64,000 bases of DNA, taken from positions 558,001 to 622,000 of the forward strand of contig WACJ01000191.1 of assembly GCA_008973525.1 (NCBI GenBank), given 5' to 3'. This DNA is from Stenopsyche tienmushanensis. Its lineage: Eukaryota > Arthropoda > Insecta > Trichoptera > Stenopsychidae. Position 1 is the first letter of the stretch, and each line of letters starts with the position of its first letter. This document shows positions 46,796 through 58,650 of this stretch, piece after piece. Under the pieces are notes generated by a model that was not told where the DNA came from, ran no database searches, and worked only from the letters and a program-made list of their open reading frames with translations. The translations under genes were made by a program, and so were the position numbers.

Positions 46796-47877
46796 AATGG
46801 GTTTAAATATGGTGGTTTCTCATAGTCTTATTATCATATTATTATAATAGATAGTGGGTGGGAAAATACACCATTCAAAAACTATTTTTTGTAAAATACT
46901 GATCTCTTTTTTTGTAGAAGAATTTAATCAATATGAAATTCAAATGGTTCAATTTGAATTAAATAATAAATATTGGAATGAAAGATTTGGGAGTATAAAA
47001 GTAAATTTTGTCTAATATATGAAAAATATATTATACATCTCGTTAGTATGATTTTGGTATGCTACGTTAAAATGTATGATGTGGTATGTATTTATATTAA
47101 AAAAATTCGCTTGAATGAAATAATTGCCTTGCTAAAATTCGGAATATATTTTATGAGATGAATTTGATATAAAATATGATCTCGCTTTTAGTCCTTGGAT
47201 GTCTTCATGAGTTTATATATAGAGCTTTCATTCTCATCAGAAATATAATAGAACCAACTTAATCAAAGTGGTCACAAGTGATGTCTGCGTCGTATAACGA
47301 TTTTATGGAACAAAATTCAATACATGAAAATTGAGCGCAATTGTCGAGATCTATTTTAAGGCGAAGTAAAATCAAGTAGCGCTAAAGAATAAGATTTCTC
47401 GTCTAGAGAGCTTTATTCGTCTACTCTATTGAATTTCCAAGCTGATTTTGTCACGTAATGTTTAACTTTATTCTTTCATCAGCGAGTGCTAGCTTTCAAT
47501 TATGCATCTTTTGTATTACTGCATTATATCCAACGTATTTAGAGTTGCCAAATAAAAAGCATCCCTCGCAGCTTGGCTCACAGCATTACTGATTCTCATT
47601 ACTTAGCATCGATTTTTGATTTCTTTTCGCGCAATTGGATTTAATTTATGAAATAGTAAAAGTTTGCGCTATGGGGATTGTTTAAGACGAGAAATTGGGT
47701 TTTTTCCATAGTCAAATGTAGCAGGCATGAAATTAATTAAACTACTAAAGTCGTGAGCGAGTGTTTCGAATGGCCTTTTAAGTGCGATATTACCCATTAA
47801 TAGCAAAGGCTCGCATCAGACGTCTTAACGTTTATTTCACGAGTTGCATAAAAACTTACGTTTTATCCATTTTACAG
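46796..47877. other. no gene seen
   Basis: AT-rich non-coding sequence, ending at a good splice-acceptor-like sequence (ATCCATTTTACAG). Confidence 0.5.
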
Positions 47878-48071
47878 CTGACATTATCGTAAAGTCTGCC
47901 TCGGGAGCTGAGAGCTTTTTCCAGTTCATTGGACATCGCCTGGTTTCGCCAAGCATATGGGGGATGCGAGTAGGCCTAGCCGCCCCCTGGTATCGACAAG
48001 CATCAGATAATAAAATTGGCGAATCCTCCGAGGTTTGCCAGGGACATCAATATCAAACGGGAAAACCGTAA
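47878..48071 (+). CDS. candidate downstream exon, weak
   Basis: A pyrimidine-rich acceptor (TTTTATCCATTTTACAG, ends 47877) opens into a GC-richer frame that, read in phase 1, continues the reading frame of the 38.9 kb exon: ADIIVKSASGAESFFQFIGH, then RLVSPSIWGM and onward to a stop at 48069-48071. Possible donors inside it are weak (CGA|GTAGGC near 47970, TG|GTATCG near 47990). There is a one-in-three chance of phase compatibility, and the peptide resembles no family I know. It may instead be a short final exon or not an exon at all. Confidence 0.2.
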
Positions 48072-50791
48072 TTTTTCACTCCGGATTCAACTAAAATGTA
48101 TAGGTGGTATTGCATTCTTCCATATACGCAAGGTTGCCCAATTTTAATACGGATGAATTGGTGAGCATCGCGAATTTACCTTTAGATTCTCAACTACATA
48201 TTAAAAACTTACTCAACTAACCATGATTTTTTCATTGTTTGACAAAATGCTTAAAATGACGAAACCTGAACTGAAAAAAAAAGAAACCTGAACTGTAAGT
48301 ATGACTTGTGTAATTCGTTATCACGAGTTCCATACGACATTATAGGTTGTGGTTCAGATTCGAGTCACCTTTATTACGTATGCACATTTTGTTCAAATAT
48401 TTCAGCTACCGAATTTAAAGAAGATAGATTGATGCCAAACAGGTTTAAAAATTCAAGTCAGATATTTTAACAAACTTGCATAGAATATTTGATCTTTAAG
48501 GGCGTTCGTGTAAATTGAAGTATTTGAATGGATTCTGTTGTCAAAAATTTTAATGCGAAAAGTTGAGAGCATTAATTTGATAACAAATACGAGTATTTTA
48601 ACGCCATAAATAAAATTGCCATAATGTCATAAGCATTAAAGTGCTCTTATTCAGTGAATATTGTTGAAAGTAAATTCAAATTAATTTAAAGAAAACATAT
48701 TAGCAATATTTCAAATAAAATCTTAAAAATCGTTTATGGATTTCTAAAAGTATTCCTATGAAATTTGGACTATTTATATCGAAAACGTTCTTCAATTTTC
48801 AAGCTATTTTTTAGCTATGCGTGTAAAGCTATATCTTTCGTGTTCCAACCCTTGTTGCCACTATACACCCCCATATCATCACATTTCCTCTTCCACCTTT
48901 TACACATGAGTATTGTGCAATCAGGCTGATATGTCCCAATTCTGTGGCGTTGTAATATGGAAGCAGGGATACAAAAACTATCAAAATGTTCTCGATTTAA
49001 ACATTTTAAAAATATTTTTTCATATTCTAGGATTCAATATGAATAGACATTTATAGAGGTCAAAAACGAATCGTCGAGACAATTTTGAGACTTCACGATG
49101 ATGAGTTTTTCCTTAAACATAGCTAAGTTTATAATACATTTTTCCTCCGTGGTTAAATTGTGGATGACACGCGAGAATATGATCGTCTTCCTCAATATAG
49201 ATTCTTGACTGGTACTGGTTACAGATAAAAAGTCAGAATATTTAGGTGGTTGATGGAATAATAACATAAATTCAAATTCTTTTTATTTATTCAGAATGCG
49301 GCTATGTCTTTTTGGGGTGGCAAGTTGATCGTGCCTTGTAGTGATCTTCTTTTGAATCAACTCCATCCAATTCCTGCTATCTGCTCACCCAGGCAACTTT
49401 TTATGCAGTCTGCTAAGACAGCTCCTCGATAATCCTTTTTCATAGAGACTCATATTTTATGCGTTTGTTCATATTTTATGCGCTGCCATACCGTTCATCT
49501 GATTGCAATGAAATTTTGAGAAATTATTGTGTGCACCTTTGTAAACGTTATAGAATAGGTACAAGAACTGTTTATGTACGCAATTTGTTATGTTGGCACA
49601 TATTGGTCTGGGGAATTGAGCCCTTAGGCCCGCGCTACACGTGGCCAAAAGCAATAGACCATGTATTGCGTTTCTTTTCAAATAATTATACTTAGCGTGT
49701 ATGGAATGGAATTCTAATGGAAATGAGCGATATATATTATAAAGTTAATGAGCTATTGGCATAAATTGCTTGCCATCCTTATAGTAACATTAAGGAGTGA
49801 TTTTAATGAAGCTGAATTAAATCTTTAAAAAAAAATGTTTGGATTACAAAAACATTTTGTTTCAACTTGCTGTGTGTTATTCGCAGTTTTTCATATGAAA
49901 TATGAAAGGCAAATATTGAGGAAAACATGTGCAGCAGTATTTTTTTTCATTCCAGAAGAAACAGTTTATTTTGCATAAGGGAGAAAATGAGAATGAACAA
50001 AATTGCCAAGAAAAAAATCTTGCATGTATTTTACGTTATTATGGAGGCATGAAGCCTTATATGATATTTAGACGTTTCAAGGCTGAGGTATATCGGCTAA
50101 GGTTTGTTGAATAAATAAGAATATATTTTCGGATAAAGTCCATCTTCTTTCGCAGCCATTGGTACATTAAATAACATGGCTATATATATATATATAATAT
50201 AAGAGTTTGTTATCCGAGCTTGAAGTGACAACCATTTCATGGCCGAAGGATATCAATTGAATTTCTCACGGTTCCTTTAGAAATCCGCTAAATGTCAACG
50301 GCGTGTTACGTCCAACCAACACGTTATAAAGTGATTTATTTTCGCTCGAGGTTTTTGCAAAATATCTAACCAATATGCTATTAATTGAACGCCAAAACGC
50401 GTTCCATTTAATCCGTGACTAATGAAGTGTTGAAAAAATATATCGTGGGGATGAAAGTCTACTCATAATATAATGCTTGCGTGGAAAGTTGTCACGGTTA
50501 GATGGACTGTAAGTATCGACTATCGGTTATCGAGGATTCGTTTAACACGGAAAGTTTCCTCTCCACCCGGAACAATCAGACCGCCCAAATTGCCAAACTG
50601 CCAAAAAGATTTCCTTATATTATTTACTACGAATACTCTCCTCTCGCTCGGCGTAAAGTTTTCACATAAGAGCTGATGCTCCTGACAGATAAGAAGTATA
50701 AGTGGGAAATTCGGGCTGACAAATAAAATCCGAGTGTTTTTCTGGTCTGAGGCAACCCCTCAAAAGCCTATTACAAGCCAATTCGAAGTTA
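48072..50791. other. no gene seen; (TA)n microsatellite at 50181
   Basis: AT-rich. (TA)8 at 50181-50196. A donor-like ACT|GTAAGT near 50510 follows a short ATG frame (from 50473) of only about 12 codons and is not supported. Overlapping ORFs at 49459-49695 on both strands have no motifs. Confidence 0.5.
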
Positions 50792-51106
50792 TTGACTATT
50801 AAGGAATCGGGTCATAATATATCTCGGTTAGAAGAACGCTTTCCTGTTTTCCGCGTACCGCAAATCAAATTTCGGTTTTATTACCGCGCTCAAGCAGATA
50901 CTCGAGAAAATAATAAATTTATTACAACTGCTGCTGGATTTGATGAAAATAATAAAATACATACGATAAATATCCAGCCAATAACTATACGCTTGAGGAC
51001 ACCAAGATATATAAGCAAACAATTCATAAAAATGCGCATTGAATCAATTGTATGTTCGGAGCGCGCTTACTTTAAGCCATATGTAATTGGAAAGAATATT
51101 ACCTAA
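50792..51106 (+). CDS. hypothetical 104-codon ORF, unrecognised
   Basis: An open frame without a good ATG start. It is rich in Arg, Lys, Asn and Ile, for example QIKFRFYYRAQADTRENNK and YISKQFIKMRIESIVCSERA. No known motif, signal peptide or splice sites. A chance ORF is the default explanation; a fragment of an old element is possible. Confidence 0.15.
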   Translation: MTIKESGHNISRLEERFPVFRVPQIKFRFYYRAQADTRENNKFITTAAGFDENNKIHTINIQPITIRLRTPRYISKQFIKMRIESIVCSERAYFKPYVIGKNIT

Positions 51107-51215
51107 ACATTCAACCTTCCTATAAGCGATGCTTAAATATTGGGTAATAAAACTTGTTTTTTTTCGAGATTAAATAAAAATGTAATAAACTAGAATAATG
51201 TAAAAGCAGTAATAA

Positions 51216-51445
51216 ATCGGAAAAGAGGCGCCGCAAGATGGACTAAAAGATTGCTTTGTGTAACTACAAGAAAGAGTGCTCTTAACAGCGAGACTTCAGA
51301 TGAAGATGAGCCTTTTCCTGCCAGATATAAAAGAAGACGTTCTCTATCCAACAAAATTCTTCGTCAGTTAGAAAGAAAGTCTGAAATCACAATTGCGCCT
51401 GAGCATAAGAAGGGCCACTATTTACACGCTCATTTGCCCATGTGA
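51216..51445 (+). CDS. hypothetical charged ORF fragment, unrecognised
   Basis: Frame AVINRKRGAARWTKRL, then SALNSETSDEDEPFPARYKR then RRSLSNKILRQLERKSE, ending at TGA after HAHLPM. A strongly charged sequence with an acidic patch beside a basic cluster, coding-like in composition and unlike the AT-driven chance ORFs nearby. No ATG suits the start. No splice acceptor is convincing. It may be an exon or a relic of a mobile-element protein. Family unknown. Confidence 0.25.
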
Positions 51446-52039
51446 CTTGTAAGATGAGCGAGATATTCGAAGATATTCAGATCGTCATATAGACGATACC
51501 TTGAAGGATCCATTTAGGATACTGATTACTATTACGAATTGTAATAAAGCAAGAATTTAAATTTAAAACTGAAAAAATACCTAGCCTAAAAAGAGCCTAG
51601 CCAAGGACTCAATGCTCATCAGAATCTGCAAATATCACGTCAGTCCAAAAGTTCGTGCGCATTTTAGGGATTTATTTAAATAGTGTAAATAAAGCACAAT
51701 GTAACATTTTCATCAATGATATATTTTCGCTATCTACAATTTCTCGCTATTTTTTAGGTAGCTTTTTAATTATTTTGCTGTAGAAAGAAAAGCACAAAGC
51801 TACAAACAGTAAGAACTAAAAGTAAGTAAACGAAACAGCAGTTTACTGCAATGATGTTGTTGCAGACATAATAATTATTTAGACCTGTGAATACAAATTA
51901 TATAAATGTCCTATGTTTATAAGATATTGTAGGTTCACAACTATGTTGTAGGTTGTAATAAATATTATACAAATTTAATATTACAATACTTTGATAGTTG
52001 CAATACTTCAATTAACTTCGAAAGATTATGATAATAAGC
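51446..52039. other. no gene seen
   Basis: AT-rich, no ORF or repeat recognised. Confidence 0.6.
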
Positions 52040-52349
52040 CCGGGGACTCGATTACTAAAACTTTAACGTGTATGGTAGGATGACCGCATATTTGCGAGCG
52101 AATTCCAGTGATTCAGAAAGAGCACTCTTGTCTGCCAGGCTTAATCCTTTGAGTAATGAGCTAATTTAAAATTTTCATAGTCTTAGATGCTATATTTGCT
52201 TGTCCGCAACCTATCATCGTATAAATCCACTTATCTCCCAAAACCGCAGCAGCGCGTATGAAGCTCATATTTAACACACCATTTAATTTTTCCAGTTCTG
52301 AAAACCAGGCTAAATCTGGATCCACAGTATAAATTTGAATTCGAATCAT
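52040..52349 (-). pseudogene. coding-like relic with one frame shift, family uncertain
   Basis: From ATG at 52349 the minus strand reads MIRIQIYTVDPDLAWFSELE, KLNGVLNMSFIRAAAVLG and TMIGCGQANIASKTMKI, then a stop. One frame over it continues SSLLKGLSLADKSALSESLE then FARKYAVILPYTLK and a stop. The join lies near 52160. Composition, hydrophobic pattern and codon use look protein-coding across both frames, so a single-base indel in a once continuous frame is the simplest reading. Two weak resemblances were noted: the C-terminal part of PfkB-type sugar kinases (GCGQ at the usual GAGD, then L-L-K-G-L-S-L) and a kelch-like repeat (RAAAVLGDKWIY). Neither is strong enough to name it. No introns are visible, so it could be a processed pseudogene. 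Confidence 0.4.
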
Positions 52350-55300
52350 TATATTATAACAAACTCAGAATCCAATCTATTGTATCAATACAAGTATTTA
52401 ATGATACTGGTATTTAATGATAATGGGTATATAAGCTTATAGAAGCTTTTTAAAAAGTTTCCCGATTTAAAGCAAATAAACTTGATGTTGTCTGTTTATG
52501 GTTGAGTCTATATACTTTGACTTTATATGCTTTAATAATTGATGATCTTCATACACAATGGCTGAAGTTAGGCTACAGTTTGAGTTACAAATTAAATTCT
52601 TAAACGGAGATTAAGAAACAAATATAATTTATTCAAAGTCAAGTTTGCTTAAATATGAAATGTTTGTGGTAAATAATACATTACGTTTAAAAATTAAAGT
52701 TTTACAATTTTTTGCTTATTTTTTTTAAAATTTAATTATTAAATAATTATTAGGTCAGGAAGAAGTTGTTGTTAAATTAAAAAAAAAAAAAAAATTGTAA
52801 GACAAGCTTTAAAGGGTCATAAATTTCGGCTGCCATTGCTCCCATGTCCACCTACTTGAATTTGCTGTTTGAACACAAAATTATTATTTTTAATTTATTT
52901 CAACAGATATTTATTTATGCGAAATATGTTTATATATGCGAAATAAACTTGTATTATTATATTGTTTATATAGCACTGAAAAATTTGTTTCGCACTATTA
53001 TACAATAAAGATAATAGGATTTTTTATTACAATAGGTATGAAGGGTATTATTTTAAGGCTTTGTTTCAATATCATGCCTGTTCATTAACATTAGAAAAAC
53101 TTAATTGAATAGGGACGATCTTAAACAATTTAATTCAACAAAATAAAATCTTTAATGCCAAGTTTAAATGTTAATGTATAAACGATTTGAGAAGATAAAA
53201 GCTTTGTTATTTTGTCCATGAATGCTATCATCCCCCTAAAATCACTCTAGGGCGACCGACTGGAGCTTTTAACTAAACTGGAACTTTCTTTTGTATTTTT
53301 GGGCACAAAGTCGCAAAATAAGATTAATTGTGCTCCCCGTATAAGGAGTGTAACGTTAAGATAAAGTAATTGCTTTTCGCAGCCGCAGTGTGACAATATG
53401 ATCAAATAAAAGCAAATTGTCGTTTGGGAACAATAGACCGCGAACAAAAGGCCCATAGAAGTTTCATAAATATGACAAAACCATCGCTCTCTACGCAAAT
53501 ACACACACTTTCGTATAAAAATATGATGTGTAGCACTATTGAAGTTATTGTACATTAAAGTCAAGATCAATATGAACAATTATCCGAGCCTATATATTAA
53601 AGTGGTTACAATTGTATCGCATTAATTACATCGTCATATATAAAACAATTAAAATATGATACATATATATATATATTTGGATCATGAATTTATATAATCT
53701 GACTTTCTTTTATAAATTCAATCATTCAATAAGTTGTGGTCCTCTTCAAAGCATCCCCAAACGCACCCGCCCCATTGTTGTTTCCACGCAATATAACAAG
53801 ATTGGAAGTCTTCATCTGTTAATTCTTTTGTGATCTCTGTCACGGCTCTCTGGATATTTTCGACACCATCGAATTGTTCTTTTATTCTTGTTCTTCAATT
53901 TGAGAAATAAAAAAAACATAACATTTGAGGCTGATATAAGACTTGAATCAATAATAATCGCACTGCAGACGACAAGGAATAAGAGGGTGTCCTTAACATA
54001 AGAATAGGATTTTATGCTATGATTTTAATTAATCTTTGGAGACATTTCTAATGATAAATTATTGTTATGTGGAGTTTTCGCATTGTCTTCCATATTTGGA
54101 TGTCGGGATAAGATTATTTGAATATGAATATTCTTGCTAATCAGGCATTCATAAGATGATCTTGGCCGACATTGCCTCTATAATTAATTCTGGAAATCGG
54201 GGTAGATTGCGATCAAAAATATGAATACGACTCCCTAAATTGTTGATGTGGTGATTTTTTAAAAACATAATTCAGATCTGAAACCCAAAGATTAATAATA
54301 AATATCACACCAAAATGAAACAATCAACGGGCTTCATACTATTTTTTTACTGTTTTACAATACTCGTGCGATCAATTTCATCCAACTCTGCATCATAAAT
54401 ATTATTATATAAATCTTCTTATAATAATTTCTTAATCGATTCTGTCAAACAATAGTAGCAATTAAAAGACTATCTAAAGTTCTGTCAGTAATACGACGTT
54501 ACCTTGAAGAAGCAACAGATTGCGAATTGGCATATCACGTTTTTGATCGATTAAATGAAATAATCCTTTTTTATAAATTTAAGTATTATATTAACATTAT
54601 ATAATGTATATTTTTACGAAAACAAATACGTAAATTACGATTTATTAAATCCAAAAAAGCATTGAAAATTAGTGTTAATATTTTGCTGTACATCCGCTTC
54701 AAAATTCAATAACATTATTAATTCTTGTTTAATATGTTTAAATAGTTATTCGTCATATCTTTGTATATTATTAAGAAGTCAATTCTAAGCGGTTACTGTT
54801 AAATTTTGATAATAACATATATTTCGTCAATTTGAATACTTGATTATTATACATTAGCAATGTAAATTATCAATTGATTCAGCGTGTAAATTTCATCAAT
54901 GTACGTAAGTGATTTTATAGGCTTTTCAGAAGGTTATGCATAATTAATAGCGAATGTAATAAATCAATTTGATTACAAGGCATCTATGAAACATGCACAA
55001 CTGCAATAATTCATACTAGTTTATGCGCTCTGGTTAATTAACGGACTCAGAAACTGTCTCGCAGTTATTTGGCATTGCCGCGATATTCGTTGCATTTCCT
55101 GATATATGCAATCCAATTACGTCAATAGTTCAATTTAAACTAGCCGAGATAACGATGTCACCGTGAGATTTAATTGAAGAATCTTGCATGCCCGGGAAAA
55201 GCTTATATTATCGGCTTGACGGATCAATTTATAAAAGGGGTGGTTCGAGAATCGGGCGGCACAGGATCAGATCGCCTCATTCGGAGAATTTTGTGCGATC

Positions 55301-57738
55301 AAGTTTGAGATTAGGAGACACAAAAGAAAAAGAAAGCTCCATAGTACTGGTTTTACGAAGATCCCATCAAAGGAAGAACGCTTGCCCTGTGCATTATAAA
55401 GGGATTTGTTCCTAAATCTCAGGTGTGATGCGGGTATGTGGTGAGTTATTGATTCTTCCAACACATTGTGGTATATTCCCACTCGTGCAAGAAACACTTG
55501 GAGATTGCTAAAAATATATTTTCAAAGAAAGAAATTGTGTCTTCATATTTCATAAAAAATCTTCATGGATTTCAACAGATTGGTAAAGAAAAAAATAATT
55601 AAAATGATATTATATATTTGAACAATTATATTTTTAATTTATTTCATCTACTGATTTTTAATAAAATTTTCAATTAACAGCAAAGATGCTAATTTAAAAG
55701 ATTCAGGAACAGATGCTTTGGATTGTTACTATTGTAAAGACATCACGTCGCTTTACAACATACCATCAATCATAAAATAAAATAAATTAAACCTCTAGAT
55801 GGCAATAAGATTTAAGTGCGTTAGTCTTTATTTTCAATGTATCTTATGCTAAATACACATAAAAATCTGAAACTAATTTAAATACTTATATTAGCATTAG
55901 AATTATCATACAAATAACAGCCTAGATACTCTTATTATAAAGGCTCGGATCCATATCCAGTCTCTATAAAAATATTGTGCCATGTTAACTAATCCTATAT
56001 CAGATGTATTTAAATTTAAGAGATCAATATTGTGACGATTAGCATAATCTGATAGGACAGACTATTAATTAAGTTGTTTTTAAAAAATAATGATTTAATC
56101 AATGACTAATAGATAATCTTCCCTAAAAAATCATTTTTAGATAATGGAAGATTTGAAAAGTTAATACTTCCGAACGAACGTCTCAATTCAAGCTTATCTC
56201 GATTTCTTAGATATGAAAAAACTAAATATTGAGATGATGAGGACTTGCAATAATATCTTAGCTAAAACTCAATTAACATTCAGTTTTTGATTAAAATTTA
56301 TGTTACGAGTATTTCTAAGAAAACCCAAACGATGATCAAAAGACACTATTAGTTCTAATAAATGGGATAAAACTAAATCCACCACACTTCTATAAAAGCG
56401 TTCAATTGTGCTTTAAAGCCTTATTTTTGCTTTTATAAAAATATTTGTTTTTCTTGTGCGACATTGAATAACCCCACTCAATTTTCCACGATTCAATTGA
56501 ATTAAGCGCATTTCGAGCGAGTATTTCGCTTTAAAGGATTTCTGTTTTTTTAAAAGCAAGGTATCAACAGGATGTCACATGAAAAATAAATGTTATCACT
56601 CAGGTTGAGAAATCAAAAAATATGATTATTTGTACAGGCGTATTATCGTTTAAAGGCAAGGGGATGCTCCACGGCGTGACTCCCTACCCCGAGCTTTAAA
56701 AGCTCCTACGCTGATTGACGACTACAAGTAAATGTTATGAAATATTTTCAGAAACACCAAGAGCTTCGCAGGGAATACATATAAAAATACGAAAAACGAA
56801 AGGTATTTGATATTCGCCGGAGAGAAGAATTTCACTGATACATTTCCCTTCACTGGCGGATAAGCGTATGAAATTCGCGTACAAAGGTACGATTGGCTTT
56901 TATTTACCATCCACCATTCGACGAGACTATAAAGAGGAAATCTTTCTTCGGGCAAGGTTATATGTGAGAATATTGGGAGTTTTGTTTTTCTCGTGTTTTC
57001 TCATCGTGGGGAGACACATATATTTTTGTTTCCACTGCGTACAACGACAACCACCCCAATTTATTTCCACCCTTGATAAGCGCGCATTTCACGCTGGTAA
57101 TCCTCTTAACGTATTTCTGGCAAACTCTGGCAACGAACTCATTTCGACGACGAATTAATTAAACGCAACGCACTGCCCACATTTTTGCGTTGGTTTCATT
57201 TAATATGTGCTCGTGTTATTTTGACACTGTCAATTTGGGAAATCTTCCCATTTTCGGAACAAACTTACAAGCCTACATCAGCAATATTGGACAATTCTTT
57301 TGAAGTGACCATAATACGAATATATTGCACGGAGAAAGTGACTAAGCAATTATGTTTTACGACTAAATTATATATATGAATAAAAAAATGATAACAATGT
57401 ATAAAGGGTACCCATAAATAATATCATTTTTCGATGCATCATCGGTGAACTTAAACAATAAAATATCTATATATTGCACCATTAATCAATTAAACTAGAT
57501 CCAATCACACTAGATCCAGAAAATGCAAGATATCAGGAACAAGCAAAAATAATCCAAAATTTTCCATAGGGTTGTCTTCTCGGATAGTAAGATATTTATA
57601 ATCTAGTAGACTGCCAAAAATGTTTGATTTTACTGTTTAAAGCAGCAAATGGCTATGATAAAACAAGAAAATAGCTCTGGTTATGAATCGAATTTTAAAC
57701 TAGTACATTAAAATGGATGTAAAAATATATTGTTGTAA
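52350..57738. other. no gene seen; poly(A) run and (TA)n tract
   Basis: Long AT-rich stretch. A run of 16 A at 52779-52794 follows no recognisable retroelement. (TA)n occurs at about 53663-53677. ORFs of 60-110 codons (53247 minus, 55188 plus, 56868 plus) carry no motifs. A GC-richer patch lies at 56640-57200. Nothing supported. Confidence 0.55.
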
Positions 57739-57740
57739 TA

Positions 57741-58648
57741 TCAAGTTGAGTCATAAATAGTTGCCGGCGAACAGAAGCCGTTATAATTATTCGGTTTTAC
57801 CCTTGATAAACCATCTGTATTATTAAGTACAGGGTATAATTAGATAGGTATAAGTACTATCAATTATTCAACAATAGTCAACTGTGTCACATCTTATGTT
57901 TTAGTATTTTTTTGATCCGTAAAACGGAAAATCAAAAAGTGCATTTTCGTCATATAGTTTGGGAGTTTAAATAAGGCAACAGTGGTATGACTATGGCTAA
58001 AAATATGGGATATATACGGTAAAATAGCAGTGAGTAAAAGAACAGTAGGAAATTGTTTTTTAAAATTTTGATCGGGATATGAAACTCTAAGAGATGAACC
58101 AAGGGCGGGTCACCGTTTTGACTTTGATGAAGACATTTTAATGGTGTTATTTGAGCAAAATCCACGTCAATCAACAAAGAAATTATCGGGGAAGCTAAAT
58201 ACATCACAATCAACTATTTGTCGGTACATAGAAACATTGGGAAAGGTTAGCTAATTTAAGTGAAGGCAATAAAGAAAATCGCATGTTTATTGCTACAAGT
58301 CTCTTCTCACGATAAAAAGTGAAATTTTTAAACAGAATAATTACTGGAGATGAAAATTCATAACATGCGATAGTGTTGTATGATTAAGATAGTGGCTTTA
58401 CAAAGATCAACAACCTTTATCAGATCCTAAAGCTAATATTCATGGAAATATAAAAATTATTATGTGTATGGTGGGATCGTTGAAGCATAATCCACCACAA
58501 GATTTTAAATCAAAATGAAACAATCAGTGCCAATAAATACATTTAAAAGCTACAACGTGTTAAAGAAAAATTATCACTAATAAATATTTTGTTAAAGCTG
58601 AACAAATGCTTGAAAAACAGATCGGCAATTATTTATGACTCAACTTAA
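57741..58648 (+). mobile_element. mariner-family element, copy 2, internally deleted
   Basis: The left end contains AGTTGAGTCATAAATAGTTG, and the right end on the minus strand AAGTTGAGTCATAAATAATT. TA flanks both ends (57739-57740 and 58649-58650). Length is 908 bp. It shares termini and N-terminal transposase sequence with copy 1 at 25040-26003, with many substitutions between them. The deletion differs from that of copy 1. Confidence 0.93.
57918..58590 (+). pseudogene. mariner transposase relic, copy 2
   Basis: The plus strand retains the N-terminal DNA-binding half in broken frames: a region matching DFDEDILMVLFEQNPRQSTK and LNTSQSTICRYIE near 58120-58240. Next is an RIITGDE box near 58340, holding the first catalytic Asp of the mariner DD34D triad. 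QWLYKDQQPLSDPKANIHGN and IKIIMCMVGSLKHNPP follow at about 58390-58490. The second and third catalytic Asp regions are deleted; only the extreme C-terminal piece before the right terminus remains. Several stops and frame shifts are present. Copy 1 keeps the third-Asp region that this copy lacks. Confidence 0.92.
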
Positions 58649-58650
58649 TA

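Noticed and set aside
50473..50676. 67-codon plus-strand ORF with an internal GTAAGT donor
   Set aside because: Only about 12 codons precede the donor and no signal peptide or conserved motif supports a start there.
52779..52794. A16 run as a retrotransposon tail
   Set aside because: No LINE or SINE sequence was recognisable upstream on either strand, so it is treated as simple sequence.
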